From NCBI RefSeq assembly GCF_018866325.1, contig NZ_CP076457.1:5801001-5865000 (forward strand): a DNA stretch of 64,000 nt, read 5' to 3'. The DNA comes from Streptomyces sp. YPW6. Its GTDB lineage: Bacteria; Actinomycetota; Actinomycetes; Streptomycetales; Streptomycetaceae. The notes under the pieces were generated by a model, which did no database searches, was not told the origin of the DNA, and saw only the letters and a program-made list of their open reading frames with translations. Every line of letters begins with the position of its first letter. The stretch's first letter is position 1. The position numbers were made by a program, and so were the translations under genes. Shown here in pieces: positions 15,140 through 23,978 of this stretch.

Positions 15140-15789
15140 GGTGCCCCGGGCGGGCCCGAGTCCGCGCCGGTCGTGCCGGAATCCGGCGGGCCGAGGGTGC
15201 GACAGTGGTGCATGAAGGATTCCAGGGCCAGTTCGAACGCCGCGTCCGCCCGGCCCGGGCCGATCGCCGCCAGCGCCTGTGCCAGCTTCTCCGTGCCGGG
15301 GGAGTCCGCAGGGAGTTCCCACATCGCCTCCGGGGCCGCCAGGTCCAGAGCCGAGCCCAGCACCAGGTTCTCCAGGGCCGTGATCACCGTCATCACCCGC
15401 TCCACCGGGAAGCCCACGTCCAGGAGCAGCCGGACCGCCTGGTCGTACTGGGCCAGGACCTTCGGGGCCCGTACCGGTGACGTCATGAGCAGCGGGATCG
15501 CGTGCGGGTGGGCGGCGAAGGCGGCGCGGTAGGAGCGGGCCCAGGCGGCCAGGGCCGCGTCCCAGGGCTGGAGGCCGAGCGCGGCCGTGTCGATCGACGC
15601 GCTGACCCGTTCGCGGATCAGCTCGATCACCCCGGCCCGGCCGTCCACGTGGTGATACACCGAACCCGTCTGCACCCCCAGTCTGCGGGCCACCTGCGGC
15701 ACGCTGAACTCCCCCTGCTCATCGAGCAGTTCGAGCGCCGTGGCACCGATGCGCTCCCGGTCGAGCAGCGGTGTGCGCGGCCGTCCCAT
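15118..15789 (-). CDS. TetR-family repressor
   Basis: This 223-aa protein has an N-terminal TetR helix-turn-helix (about 28-48, with VARRLGVQTGSVYHHV) and a C-terminal ligand domain of the TetR_C_1 type. The last 20 residues (Gly/Pro/Ser/Ala) are low complexity and run into the 33-bp repeat, which provides the TGA. It is divergent from the APC permease gene across 116 nt that contain a near-perfect 21-bp palindrome, so it most likely represses the permease and amidohydrolase genes and itself. The inducer is unknown. Confidence 0.85.
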   Translation of the reverse strand: MGRPRTPLLDRERIGATALELLDEQGEFSVPQVARRLGVQTGSVYHHVDGRAGVIELIRERVSASIDTAALGLQPWDAALAAWARSYRAAFAAHPHAIPLLMTSPVRAPKVLAQYDQAVRLLLDVGFPVERVMTVITALENLVLGSALDLAAPEAMWELPADSPGTEKLAQALAAIGPGRADAAFELALESFMHHCRTLGPPDSGTTGADSGPPGAPSGPSGA

Positions 15790-15858
15790 GTGCGGTTCTC
15801 CTGATCTGCGGCGGCGAAAGGTCTTCCCCGATGACCTGGAGTGAGGCTACATTCCCCG

Positions 15859-15879
15859 AAACCGAAAGCCTTTAGGTTT
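15859..15879. promoter_or_regulatory. TetR operator palindrome
   Basis: The 21-bp dyad has arms AAACC-g-AAAG and CTTT-a-GGTTT around a central C, with only one mismatched pair. It lies midway between the divergent tetR and permease genes and overlaps the likely -10 (TAGGTT) of the permease promoter. Confidence 0.8.
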
Positions 15880-15905
15880 ACGTCGCGGAAGGGCTCTTCC
15901 TGCAC

Positions 15906-17384
15906 ATGTCTGCGCCCACCCTCCGAAGAGGCACGCTCGGCACCGCCGACATCGCCTTCTTCGTCATCTCCGCCGCCGCCCCGCTCACCGTGATGGCCGG
16001 GGTCGCCCCCGTCGCCCTGATGCTCGGCGGCATCGGCGCCCCGGTCGGCTATCTGCTGGCGGGCATCACGCTCACGGTCTTCGCCGTCGGGTTCACCACG
16101 ATGAGCCGGCACGTCCGCAGCGACGGGGCCTTCTACGCCTACATCACGCGGGGGTTCGGCACCCCGGTCGGCATCGCCGCCGCGCTCGTCGCCATGCTCG
16201 GCTACAACGGCATGGAGATCGGCGTCTACGGGCTCCTCGGCTCCGCCACCGCCGACACCTCCCACGCCCTGTGGGGCGCCGACGTCCCCTGGCTGCCCGT
16301 CTCCCTCGCCGGGCTGCTCCTCATCTGGTACGGCGGCTTCCGCTCCATCGACTTCGGCGCCAAGGTCCTCGGGGTCCTCCTCGTCGCCGAGACCGGGATC
16401 CTCGTCCTGCTCGCGGGCGGGGTGCTGCTGGAGGGCGGCACCCCGGCGGGGCTCTCGCTCGCCTCCTTCTCGCCCGGCAACGTCCTCGTCCCCGGCACGG
16501 CCGCCGTTCTCGCCTGCGCCTTCGCCGCCTTCACCGGGTTCGAGTCCACGGTCATCTACCGCCGCGAGGCCCGGGACCCGGAGCGCACCGTCCCGCGCGC
16601 CACCTACATCGCCGTCGGCTTCCTCGGGCTCTTCTACGCCTTCATCGTGTGGACCGTCATCCAGGCGTTCGGCGAGGAGAAGGTCGTCCAGGCCGCCGCC
16701 GACGACCCCGGCGGGCTCTTCTTCTCCGCGATCACCGCGTACGTCGGCGCCTGGGCCGCCGACCTGATGCACGTCCTCATCGTCACCAGCGTCCTCGCCT
16801 CGCTGCTCGCCTTCCACAACGCCATCAACCGCTACGGGCTCGCGCTGGCCGAGGAGGGCGTCCTGCCCGCAGCCCTCGGACGCGTCCACCCGCGCCACCG
16901 CTCCCCGTACGTCGCCGGGGCCGCGCAGACCCTGCTGGGAGCGGTCGTCGTGGTCGGATTCGCCGCAGCCGGGGCCGACCCGTACGCGCAGCTCCTGCTC
17001 TGGGTCAACACCCCGGGCATGATCGGGCTCATGGTCCTCCAGCTCCTCGCCGCGGTGGCCGTCCTCCTGTTCTTCCGGAGGATCCCGCACGGTGAAGGCG
17101 TCCTGCGCACCGTCGTCGCCCCCCTGGTCGCGGCCGTGCTGCTGGCCGGGGCCATCGGGCTCGTCTCGTACAACGTGGAGCTCTTCACCGGCGCCGCGAC
17201 CGGGGTGAACGTCCTCCTCGTCTCGCTCGTGCCGGGCACCTTCCTGATCGGGCTGCTCCTCGCCCGCCGGCTCAAGCGCCGGCGGCCCGAGGTGTACGCC
17301 TCCTTCGCCGCCGAGCCGTGCGACGAACCCGCGGAGGACCGCGGGCAGCCCGGTCTCCCGCATCCCGCCTCCGCAAACCGCTGA
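15906..17384 (+). CDS. APC-family amino acid/amine permease
   Basis: This 492-aa integral membrane protein has about 12 hydrophobic helices and the APC start GTADIAFFVISAAAPLTVMAG. An EA-type consensus region (NAINRYGLALAEEGVLP) sits before the eighth or ninth helix. It should bring an amino acid, amine or related compound into the cell by proton symport. It is divergent from a TetR gene and is followed after 23 nt by an amidohydrolase gene, so uptake and hydrolysis of one substrate is the simplest reading. The substrate cannot be told from sequence. Confidence 0.88.
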   Translation: MSAPTLRRGTLGTADIAFFVISAAAPLTVMAGVAPVALMLGGIGAPVGYLLAGITLTVFAVGFTTMSRHVRSDGAFYAYITRGFGTPVGIAAALVAMLGYNGMEIGVYGLLGSATADTSHALWGADVPWLPVSLAGLLLIWYGGFRSIDFGAKVLGVLLVAETGILVLLAGGVLLEGGTPAGLSLASFSPGNVLVPGTAAVLACAFAAFTGFESTVIYRREARDPERTVPRATYIAVGFLGLFYAFIVWTVIQAFGEEKVVQAAADDPGGLFFSAITAYVGAWAADLMHVLIVTSVLASLLAFHNAINRYGLALAEEGVLPAALGRVHPRHRSPYVAGAAQTLLGAVVVVGFAAAGADPYAQLLLWVNTPGMIGLMVLQLLAAVAVLLFFRRIPHGEGVLRTVVAPLVAAVLLAGAIGLVSYNVELFTGAATGVNVLLVSLVPGTFLIGLLLARRLKRRRPEVYASFAAEPCDEPAEDRGQPGLPHPASANR

Positions 17385-17407
17385 CCACCACGCAAGGAGC
17401 CCCCGCC

Positions 17408-19006
17408 ATGCCCGCAGCCGACCTCCTGATCACCGGAGCCCGGGTCCGCACCCTCGACCCCGCCCGCCCCGAGGCCACCGCCGTCGCCGTCCGGGGCGGC
17501 ACGATCCTCGCGGTCGGGGACGCCGACGACCTGCGGGAGCTGAAAGGCGCCGGCACCGAACACCTCGACCTGGCCGGGGCCACCCTCACCCCGGGGCTGA
17601 CCGACGCGCACAGCCACCCCGTCTGGGGCCTGGAGATGGCCACCGGCGTCGACCTCACCGCCGTCCGCGACCTCGACCGGCTCCGCGCGGTCCTCGCCAC
17701 CGCGCCGCGCACCGACGGGTGGGTCCTCGGGTGGGGGCTCGACCACAACGCCTTCGGGGACCGGCCCGTCCACCACACCCTCGTCGACGAGGCCCTCGGC
17801 GGCGCGCCCGCCTTCATCCGGCTCTACGACGGGCACTCCGCCCTCGCCTCGGCCGCCGCACTGGAACGCGCCGGGATCACCGGACCCCGCACCTTCGCCC
17901 AGCGCTCGGAGGTCGTCTGCGACGGCGGGGGACGGCCCACCGGGCATCTGATCGAGCACGCCGCGATGGACCTCCTCACCCCGTTCCTGCCCCGCCCCTC
18001 CCTGGCCGACCGGCGGGCCGGACTGGTCGAGCTGCTGTCCGCCATGGCCGCCACCGGGCTGACCGGAGCCCATGTGATGGACCTCGGCGACGGCTCCGTA
18101 CCGGATCTGCTGGCCGCCGTGGAGGACCACGCCGACCTGCCCGTACGGCTCCGGCTCGCCCCCTGGTGCATGCCGGGCGTCGACCAGGAGGGGCTGGAGG
18201 AGCTCGTGCGGCTCCAGAAGAGGGCCGGGCGGCTGTGGCGGGTCGGCGGGGTGAAGTTCTTCATGGACGGCACCGTCGAGGGCGGCACCGCGTGGCTGGA
18301 GCACGCCGACTGCCACGGCCAGGGCACCGAGGCGTTCTGGCCCGACCCGGCCGCGTACACCGAGGCCGTCGCCCAGCTGCACCGTGCCGGTGTGCGCACC
18401 GCCACCCACGCCATCGGGGACGCGGCCGTGCGGCACGTCCTGGACACCGTCGAGTCGCTGGGGGAGAGCGCGCGGTTGTGCCACCGCGTTGAGCACATCG
18501 AGTCGATCCCGCACGAGGTCGCCGAGCGGTTCGTCCGGCTCGGCGTGATCGCCTCCATGCAGCCCACCCACACCGCGTACACCCGCGCCGACCACACCGA
18601 CGCCTGGTCCCGGCGGCTCGGCGACGCGCGGGCCGCGCGCGCCTGGCGCTGCCGCGACCTGCGGGACGCCGGGGCGTATCTGGCGCTCGGCTCGGACTGG
18701 CCGATCGCCCACTACGACGTACGGCAGGTGCTGGCCACCGCGCGGCTGCGGCGGCTGCCGGGGGCGTACGAGACCGAGCCCGTCGCCCCGGAACAGGCGC
18801 TCACCGGGCTGATGGCGCTGGAGGGCGGCACCTCGCACGCGGCCGTCGCGGCGGGGGAGCAGCAGGTGGCGGGGCGGATCGCCCCCGGCTTCCGGGCCGA
18901 CCTGACGGCCTTCGGCCTGGACCCGGTGGACGCCCCGGCCGACGAGCTGGGCGAGGCGCCGGTGCGGCTCACGGTCACCGGGGGGCGCGTCGTGCACCGG
19001 GGGTAG
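17408..19006 (+). CDS. YtcJ-like metal-dependent amidohydrolase
   Basis: This 532-aa cytosolic hydrolase belongs to the amidohydrolase_3 group. Visible metal-site motifs are TDAHSHP (about 61-67), the likely carboxylated Lys in GGVKFFMDGTVEGG (about 281-294), ATHAIGDAA, RVEHIE and LGSDWPI. Such enzymes cut cyclic or linear amides, including N-substituted formamides. The start is the ATG after AAGGAGC; the frame stays open upstream into the permease gene but lacks a better site. It forms an operon with the APC permease under the TetR operator. A perfect 13-bp hairpin follows. Confidence 0.88.
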   Translation: MPAADLLITGARVRTLDPARPEATAVAVRGGTILAVGDADDLRELKGAGTEHLDLAGATLTPGLTDAHSHPVWGLEMATGVDLTAVRDLDRLRAVLATAPRTDGWVLGWGLDHNAFGDRPVHHTLVDEALGGAPAFIRLYDGHSALASAAALERAGITGPRTFAQRSEVVCDGGGRPTGHLIEHAAMDLLTPFLPRPSLADRRAGLVELLSAMAATGLTGAHVMDLGDGSVPDLLAAVEDHADLPVRLRLAPWCMPGVDQEGLEELVRLQKRAGRLWRVGGVKFFMDGTVEGGTAWLEHADCHGQGTEAFWPDPAAYTEAVAQLHRAGVRTATHAIGDAAVRHVLDTVESLGESARLCHRVEHIESIPHEVAERFVRLGVIASMQPTHTAYTRADHTDAWSRRLGDARAARAWRCRDLRDAGAYLALGSDWPIAHYDVRQVLATARLRRLPGAYETEPVAPEQALTGLMALEGGTSHAAVAAGEQQVAGRIAPGFRADLTAFGLDPVDAPADELGEAPVRLTVTGGRVVHRG

Positions 19007-19030
19007 CGGGCGCGGGGGTACGGGAACGGG

Positions 19031-19061
19031 GTGGGGGGCGGACATCGCGTCCGCCCCCCAC
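19031..19061. terminator. Terminator after the amidohydrolase gene
   Basis: A perfect 13-bp stem (19031-19043 with 19049-19061) closes a 5-nt loop 24 nt after the stop codon. It lies between convergent genes and probably serves both. Confidence 0.85.
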
Positions 19062-19064
19062 ACC

Positions 19065-19190
19065 GTGATTGCCGGGTCGGCCGTGGTTGCCGGGTCGGCC
19101 ATGCTCGCCGTGACAGCCGTGACAGCCGTGACAGCCGTGACAGCCGTGACAGCCGTGACAGCCGTGACAGCCGTGACAGCCGTTCTTGCC
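19065..19190. repeat. 9-bp minisatellite (GTGACAGCC)n
   Basis: Eight identical copies of GTGACAGCC (19110-19181) are flanked by six degenerate units in the same 9-nt phase, such as GTGATTGCC, GGGTCGGCC, ATGCTCGCC and GTTCTTGCC, so 14 units in all. It fills the gap between the convergent amidohydrolase and PAP2-type genes. The frames are open but start and stop in noncoding DNA. Confidence 0.92.
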
Positions 19191-19199
19191 GGGCCAGGG

Positions 19200-20222
19200 C
19201 TACGGTCTGTGCGCTCCGGCCGCCTCCGGCTCGGCCTCCGCACCCGGCTCCGGCTCCGGATCCGGTTCGGACACCGGGCGCGGCAGGCGTGCCGTGCGCA
19301 GCCCGGTCAGCCGGGTCTTCGCCGCACCGGGCACCCGCTTCGGCAGCCGGTGCGGCAGCGAGCCGTACCAGACGCGGGAGACCGCGTAACCGAACGCGAG
19401 GCAGGCCATGCCGCCCACCGCGTCCAGCCAGAAGTGGTTGGCGGTGGCCACGATGACGACCAGGGTGAGCGTCGGGTACAGCAGGCCCAGGACGCGGGCC
19501 CACGGCACCGAGGCCAGGGCGAAGATCGTCAGGCCGCACCAGAGCGACCAGCCGATGTGCATCGAGGGCATCGCCGCGTACTGGTTCGACATGTTCTTGA
19601 AGTTGCCCGAGGCCATCGAGCCCCACGTCTCGTGCACGAGCACCGTGTCGATGAAGTTCGCGCCGTTCATCAGACGGGGTGGTGCCAGCGGGTAGAGGTA
19701 GTAGCCGAGCAGCGCCACGGCCGTGGTCGCGAACAGGACCAGGCGGGTCGCGGCGTAGCGGCCGGGGTGGCGGCGGAACAGCCAGACGAGGACGCCGATG
19801 GTCACGACGAAATGCAGCGTCGCGTAGTAGTAGTTCATCGACACGATCAGCCATGTCACGGAATTGACCGCGTGATTGACCGATTCCTCGAAGGCGAGGC
19901 CCAGCGACTTCTCCGCCGACCAGATCCAGTCCGCGTTGCGCAGCGCCGCGGCCTTCTGCTCGGGGACCGCGTTGCGTACGAGCGAGTACAGCCAGTAACT
20001 GACCGCGATGAGCAGGATCTCGAACCAGAGCCGGGGCCGGCCGGGCGCTCTCAGGGAGTGGACGCGGGCCCGCCAGCCGGACCTTCCGGTGGCCGGGGGA
20101 GGGGTGGACGGCGCGGCCGCGGCCCGGGGGGCCGTTTCGGCAGCGACGGGTGAGGGACCGGCCGTCGACCGGCCTTCCTGTGCTGTCACCTGTGTCTCAC
20201 CCATAGGCAGAGAGTCTTCCAT
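19200..20222 (-). CDS. PAP2/inositolphosphotransferase-like membrane protein
   Basis: This 340-aa membrane protein has about six helices. Its active-site signatures are those of the PAP2/Aur1-like superfamily: YPLAPPRL, AAMPSMHIGWSLW (conserved Ser-x-His) and NHFWLDAVGG (second His/Asp). The family transfers or removes phosphate groups on lipid-linked substrates at the membrane surface; the substrate here is unknown. The ATG at 20222 follows GGGGAA and is preferred to the longer frame. The C-terminus is an acidic Pro-Glu repeat (EPDPEPEPGAEAEPE). It ends 9 nt from the minisatellite, and a maltose regulator gene lies upstream on the same strand. Confidence 0.83.
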   Translation of the reverse strand: MEDSLPMGETQVTAQEGRSTAGPSPVAAETAPRAAAAPSTPPPATGRSGWRARVHSLRAPGRPRLWFEILLIAVSYWLYSLVRNAVPEQKAAALRNADWIWSAEKSLGLAFEESVNHAVNSVTWLIVSMNYYYATLHFVVTIGVLVWLFRRHPGRYAATRLVLFATTAVALLGYYLYPLAPPRLMNGANFIDTVLVHETWGSMASGNFKNMSNQYAAMPSMHIGWSLWCGLTIFALASVPWARVLGLLYPTLTLVVIVATANHFWLDAVGGMACLAFGYAVSRVWYGSLPHRLPKRVPGAAKTRLTGLRTARLPRPVSEPDPEPEPGAEAEPEAAGAHRP

Positions 20223-20280
20223 AGAGATTCCCCTGCCCCCGATCATCCTCCGGTCGGGTTCCGGCCGCACGTCCTGCACC

Positions 20281-21324
20281 TCAAGGACGAGGCGCCGCCC
20301 CCGACCCGCCCGCGGGTCCGGCGGCCGTCGAGCCGCGTACCACCAGCTCGGGCATGAAGACGAACTCGCTGTGCGGGGCCGGGGTTCCGCCGATCTCCTC
20401 CAGGAGCGTGCGGACCGCGGCCTGGCCCATCGCCGTCACCGGCTGCCGGATCGTCGTCAGCGGCGGGTCCGTGAACGCTATGAGGGGCGAGTCGTCGTAG
20501 CCGACCACGGAGAGATCCCGGGGCACTTCCCCGGACTCCCGGCGGGCCGCCCGGATCGCCCCGAGCGCCATCATGTCGCTCGCGCACACGACCGCCGTGC
20601 AGCCGCGCTCCATCAGGGCGGTGGCGGCGGCCTGACCGCCCTCCAGGGTGTACAGGGAGTGCTGGATCAGCTCCTCGATCTCCTCCTCGGCGAGGCCCAG
20701 CTGCTCCCGCATCGTCGCGTGGAAGCCCTCGATCTTGCGGAGCACCGGCACGAAGCGCTTGGGGCCGACCGCCAGGCCGATCCGGGTGTGGCCGAGCGAC
20801 ACCAGATGGGTCACCGCGAGCCGCATCGCCGCCCGGTCGTCCGGGGAGATGAACGGCGCCCGCACCTTGGCGGAGAAGCCGTTCACCAGGACGAAGGGGA
20901 CACCCTGGCCGCGCAGTTGCTCGTAGCGCTGCATGTCGGCCGAGATGTCCGCGTGCAGCCCGGAGACGAAGATGATGCCCGAGACACCCCGGTCCACCAG
21001 CATTTCGGTCAGTTCGTCCTCGGTGGAGCCGCCGGGGGTCTGGGTGGCCAGCACGGGGGTGTAGCCCTGCCGGGTCAGCGCCTGGCCGATGACCTGGGCC
21101 AGCGCCGGGAAGATCGGGTTCTCCAGCTCCGGGGTGATCAGGCCGACCAGGCCCGCGCTGCGCCTGCGCAGCCGCACCGGGCGTTCGTAGCCGAGGACGT
21201 CGAGCGCCGCGAGGACGGATTCGCGGGTGGTCGCCGCGACTCCGGGCTTGCCGTTCAGGACTCGGCTGACCGTCGCTTCGCTGACCCCCGCCTGAGTTGC
21301 GATATCGGCAAGCCGTGCGGTCAT
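20281..21324 (-). CDS. malR: LacI-family maltose regulator MalR
   Basis: This 347-aa repressor has a LacI helix-turn-helix at the N-terminus (LADIATQAGVSEATVSRVLNGK) and a periplasmic-binding-like effector domain (about 60-330) ending VVRGSTAA. It is divergent from malE; the 346-nt gap holds CTTGC/GCAAG dyads that also occur before the alpha-amylase gene. It should repress maltose and starch genes until a malto-oligosaccharide or other ligand binds. A second LacI protein at the end of the operon has the same recognition-helix residues (SEATVSRVLNGK), so both probably see the same sites. Confidence 0.92.
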   Translation of the reverse strand: MTARLADIATQAGVSEATVSRVLNGKPGVAATTRESVLAALDVLGYERPVRLRRRSAGLVGLITPELENPIFPALAQVIGQALTRQGYTPVLATQTPGGSTEDELTEMLVDRGVSGIIFVSGLHADISADMQRYEQLRGQGVPFVLVNGFSAKVRAPFISPDDRAAMRLAVTHLVSLGHTRIGLAVGPKRFVPVLRKIEGFHATMREQLGLAEEEIEELIQHSLYTLEGGQAAATALMERGCTAVVCASDMMALGAIRAARRESGEVPRDLSVVGYDDSPLIAFTDPPLTTIRQPVTAMGQAAVRTLLEEIGGTPAPHSEFVFMPELVVRGSTAAGPAGGSGAAPRP

Positions 21325-21412
21325 GGGATGCGACTGTACCGGGCCCGTGTCGGATTGCCCACTGTGTGCGGGGGCGCGCGGGGGCGGGCTGCGGACGCTC
21401 TCGCGGCAACGT

Positions 21413-21429
21413 CTTGCAAGGACTTGCGG
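21413..21429. promoter_or_regulatory. MalR-type operator near malR
   Basis: CTTGCAAG (a perfect 8-bp dyad) is followed by GACTTGCGG, giving two CTTGC half-sites 10 nt apart. It lies about 90 nt upstream of malR, in a place suited to autoregulation. Confidence 0.6.
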
Positions 21430-21566
21430 GGCCGGGGGACGGGCCGCGGCCGGGTCGTCGCCCAGCGGATACGGCCAGGCCCGCCCGCCCCTGCCAGGGA
21501 TGGCCGACGGTCGTCAAGGGGCTTGACGGCAACCTTGAGGACACGCGAATGTAACGATCACCAGGG

Positions 21567-21595
21567 CTTGCAGAAATCTTCCGCAAGGTCTTTCG
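21567..21595. promoter_or_regulatory. MalR-type operator before malE
   Basis: A 21-bp dyad has arms CTTGC-a-GAA and TTC-c-GCAAG around ATC, with one mismatched pair. It overlaps GCAAGGTCTTTCG, a 13-mer found again, inverted, before the alpha-amylase gene. The position about 80-100 nt before malE fits a promoter operator. Confidence 0.75.
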
Positions 21596-21670
21596 GTGGT
21601 CTTTCATCCTTGTTACGTTCACGTCGACCCGGCGCCGCGACGGAGCGGTACGGCAGTTGAAGGAGTTCAG

Positions 21671-22939
21671 ATGCGACGTGGCATAACGGCCACCGCCCTG
21701 GTCGCGGCCCTGGCGCTCGCGGCGACCGCCTGCGGCAGCGACGACGAGACCGGCAACAAGAGCTCGGGCGAGCTCTCCGGCACCGTGACCTGGTGGGACA
21801 CCTCCAGCGTCGGCAGTGAGGACAAGGTCTTCAAGAAGCTGGCCGAAGGCTTCGAGAAGAAGCACCCGAAGGTCGACGTCAAGTACGTCAACGTGCCCTT
21901 CGGCGAGGCGCAGAACAAGTTCAAGAACGCGGCCCAGGCCGGCGACGGCGCCCCCGACGTGATCCGCTCCGAGGTCGCCTGGACGCCGGACTTCGCCAAC
22001 CTCGGCTACCTGGCGCCGCTGGACGGCACCGCCGCCCTGAAGAACCAGGACGACTTCCTCAAGCAGGCCGTCGCGTCCACCCGGTACGAGGACAAGACCT
22101 ACGCCGTCCCGCAGGTCATCGACTCCATGGGCGTCTTCTACAACAAGAAGATGTTCGAGGAGGCCGGTGTCGAGGCGCCCGCGAACCTGGACGACCTCAA
22201 GACCGTGGCGAAGAAGATCAAGGACAAGACCGGCAAGACCGGCCTCTACCTCCGCGGCGACGACCCGTACTACTTCCTGTCCTTCCTCTACGGCGAGGGC
22301 GGCGACATGGTCGACGCCGGATCCAAGACCGTCACCATCGACGAGCCCGAGGGCGTCAAGGCGTTCAAGGCGGTCAAGGCCCTGGTCGACGACGGCACCG
22401 CGAAGACGGACGCCTCGGACGGCTGGGAGAACATGATGCAGGCGTTCAAGAACGGCGACGTCGCCATGATGATCAACGGCCCCTGGGCCGTCGCCGACAC
22501 CCTGACCGGCAAGGAGTTCGCCGACAAGGACAACCTGGGCGTCGCCCCGGTCCCGGCCGGCTCCGCCGCCCAGGGTGCCCCGCAGGGCGGCCACAACCTC
22601 GCCGTCTACGCGGGCTCCAAGAACCTCGATGCCTCCTACGCCTTCGTCGAGTACATGACGTCCGTGGACAGCCAGGCCACCGCCGCCGGCGAGCTGAACC
22701 TGCTGCCCACCCGCACCTCCGCGTACGCCAAGAGGGAAGCGGTCGACAGCGAGATCGTCGGCTTCTTCAAGCCGGTCGTCGAGACCGCCGTCGAGCGCCC
22801 CTGGATCCCCGAGGGCGGCAGCCTCTTCGAGCCGCTGCGCGTCGAGTACACCAAGGTCCTCACCGGCCAGACCACGCCGGAGAAGGCCGCCAAGGCCACC
22901 GGCGACTCCTACCGCAAGCTCCTCGAGGGCTGGAAGTAA
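21671..22939 (+). CDS. malE: Maltose/maltodextrin-binding lipoprotein MalE
   Basis: This 422-aa extracellular solute-binding lipoprotein has a signal peptide with a lipobox-like AATAC (Cys21). The family features follow: TVTWWDTSS near the mature N-terminus, AGDGAPDVIRSEVAWTPDF and GDVAMMINGPWAV. It captures maltose or malto-oligosaccharides on the cell surface and gives them to MalF/MalG. The start is the ATG after AGGAG. malF follows after 19 nt. The upstream region has a LacI-type operator. Confidence 0.95.
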   Translation: MRRGITATALVAALALAATACGSDDETGNKSSGELSGTVTWWDTSSVGSEDKVFKKLAEGFEKKHPKVDVKYVNVPFGEAQNKFKNAAQAGDGAPDVIRSEVAWTPDFANLGYLAPLDGTAALKNQDDFLKQAVASTRYEDKTYAVPQVIDSMGVFYNKKMFEEAGVEAPANLDDLKTVAKKIKDKTGKTGLYLRGDDPYYFLSFLYGEGGDMVDAGSKTVTIDEPEGVKAFKAVKALVDDGTAKTDASDGWENMMQAFKNGDVAMMINGPWAVADTLTGKEFADKDNLGVAPVPAGSAAQGAPQGGHNLAVYAGSKNLDASYAFVEYMTSVDSQATAAGELNLLPTRTSAYAKREAVDSEIVGFFKPVVETAVERPWIPEGGSLFEPLRVEYTKVLTGQTTPEKAAKATGDSYRKLLEGWK

Positions 22940-22958
22940 CAGGAAGGCTGGCCGACTG

Positions 22959-23978
22959 ATGGCTGTCCACACCAGCCAGTCGGTGGTGAAGGCCGCGGGC
23001 GAGCACGACGCCCGCGGCCGGAGCCGCGGTACTGGCACCCCACCGCCGACCCCCGGCCGCCTGCGGCGCGCCCTGTCGGTCCACTGGTACGCCTGGGCCA
23101 TGGTCGCCCCGGTCGTCGTCGTGATCGGCGTGATCATCGGCTATCCGCTGGTCCGCGGCATCTACCTGTCGATGACCGACGCCGACGAGCGCAACGTCGC
23201 CCGCTCCATCGGGGTCAACGAGATCCCCGCCACCTATGAGTTCATCGGCGCCGACAACTACGTCGACGCGCTGACCGGCTCGCAGTTCCTCGGCACGCTC
23301 GGCTGGACACTGGTGTGGACGGTCTCCTGCGTGAGCGTCACGTTCGCCCTCGGCATGGCCCTGGCGAACATCCTCAACCGCCGTATCGCCGGACGCTCCG
23401 CCTACCGCATGGCCCTCATCCTGCCCTGGGCCATCCCCGGCTTCGTCTCCGTCTTCGCCTGGCGCTTCCTCTACAACGAGGACCGCGGCCTGCTCAACAA
23501 GATCCTCGGCGGCGCCGGCATCGACGCCGTCCCGTGGCTCAACGACCCGACCTGGGCGAAGTTCGCGGTCATCGCCGTCAACGTCTGGCTCGGCATCCCG
23601 TTCATGATGGTCGCCCTCCTCGGCGGACTCCAGTCCATCCCCTCCGAGCAGTACGAGGCGGCCGAGATGGACGGCGCGACCGCCTGGCAGCGCTTCCGCC
23701 ACATCACGCTGCCCGGACTGCGCCCGGTCTCCACCACGGTGATCCTGCTCTCCACCATCTGGACCTTCAACATGTTCCCGGTGATCTTCCTGCTGACCCG
23801 CGGCGGACCCGGTGAGGCGACCCAGATCCTGGTGACCCAGGCGTACAAGTTCTCCTTCGAGATCAGCCCGCGCGACTACGCGCAGTCCTCCACGTGGGGC
23901 GTGCTGATCCTCGTCCTCCTGATGGTCTTCGCCGTCGTCTACCGGCGGGTCCTGCGCTCCCAGGGAGACAACTGGTGA
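22959..23978 (+). CDS. malF: Maltose ABC permease MalF
   Basis: This 339-aa inner-membrane permease has six core helices and the EAA loop EQYEAAEMDGATAWQRF, which docks the ABC ATPase. It follows malE closely and its stop codon overlaps the GTG of malG (GTGA), so translation is coupled. No ATPase gene lies in the operon. Streptomyces sugar importers are known to share the ATPase MsiK, encoded elsewhere. Confidence 0.95.
   Translation: MAVHTSQSVVKAAGEHDARGRSRGTGTPPPTPGRLRRALSVHWYAWAMVAPVVVVIGVIIGYPLVRGIYLSMTDADERNVARSIGVNEIPATYEFIGADNYVDALTGSQFLGTLGWTLVWTVSCVSVTFALGMALANILNRRIAGRSAYRMALILPWAIPGFVSVFAWRFLYNEDRGLLNKILGGAGIDAVPWLNDPTWAKFAVIAVNVWLGIPFMMVALLGGLQSIPSEQYEAAEMDGATAWQRFRHITLPGLRPVSTTVILLSTIWTFNMFPVIFLLTRGGPGEATQILVTQAYKFSFEISPRDYAQSSTWGVLILVLLMVFAVVYRRVLRSQGDNW

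Noticed and set aside
19065..20153. Plus-strand ORF starting in the 9-bp repeat
   Set aside because: The Val-Thr-Ala repeat is created by the minisatellite and the rest is antisense to a clear membrane protein.
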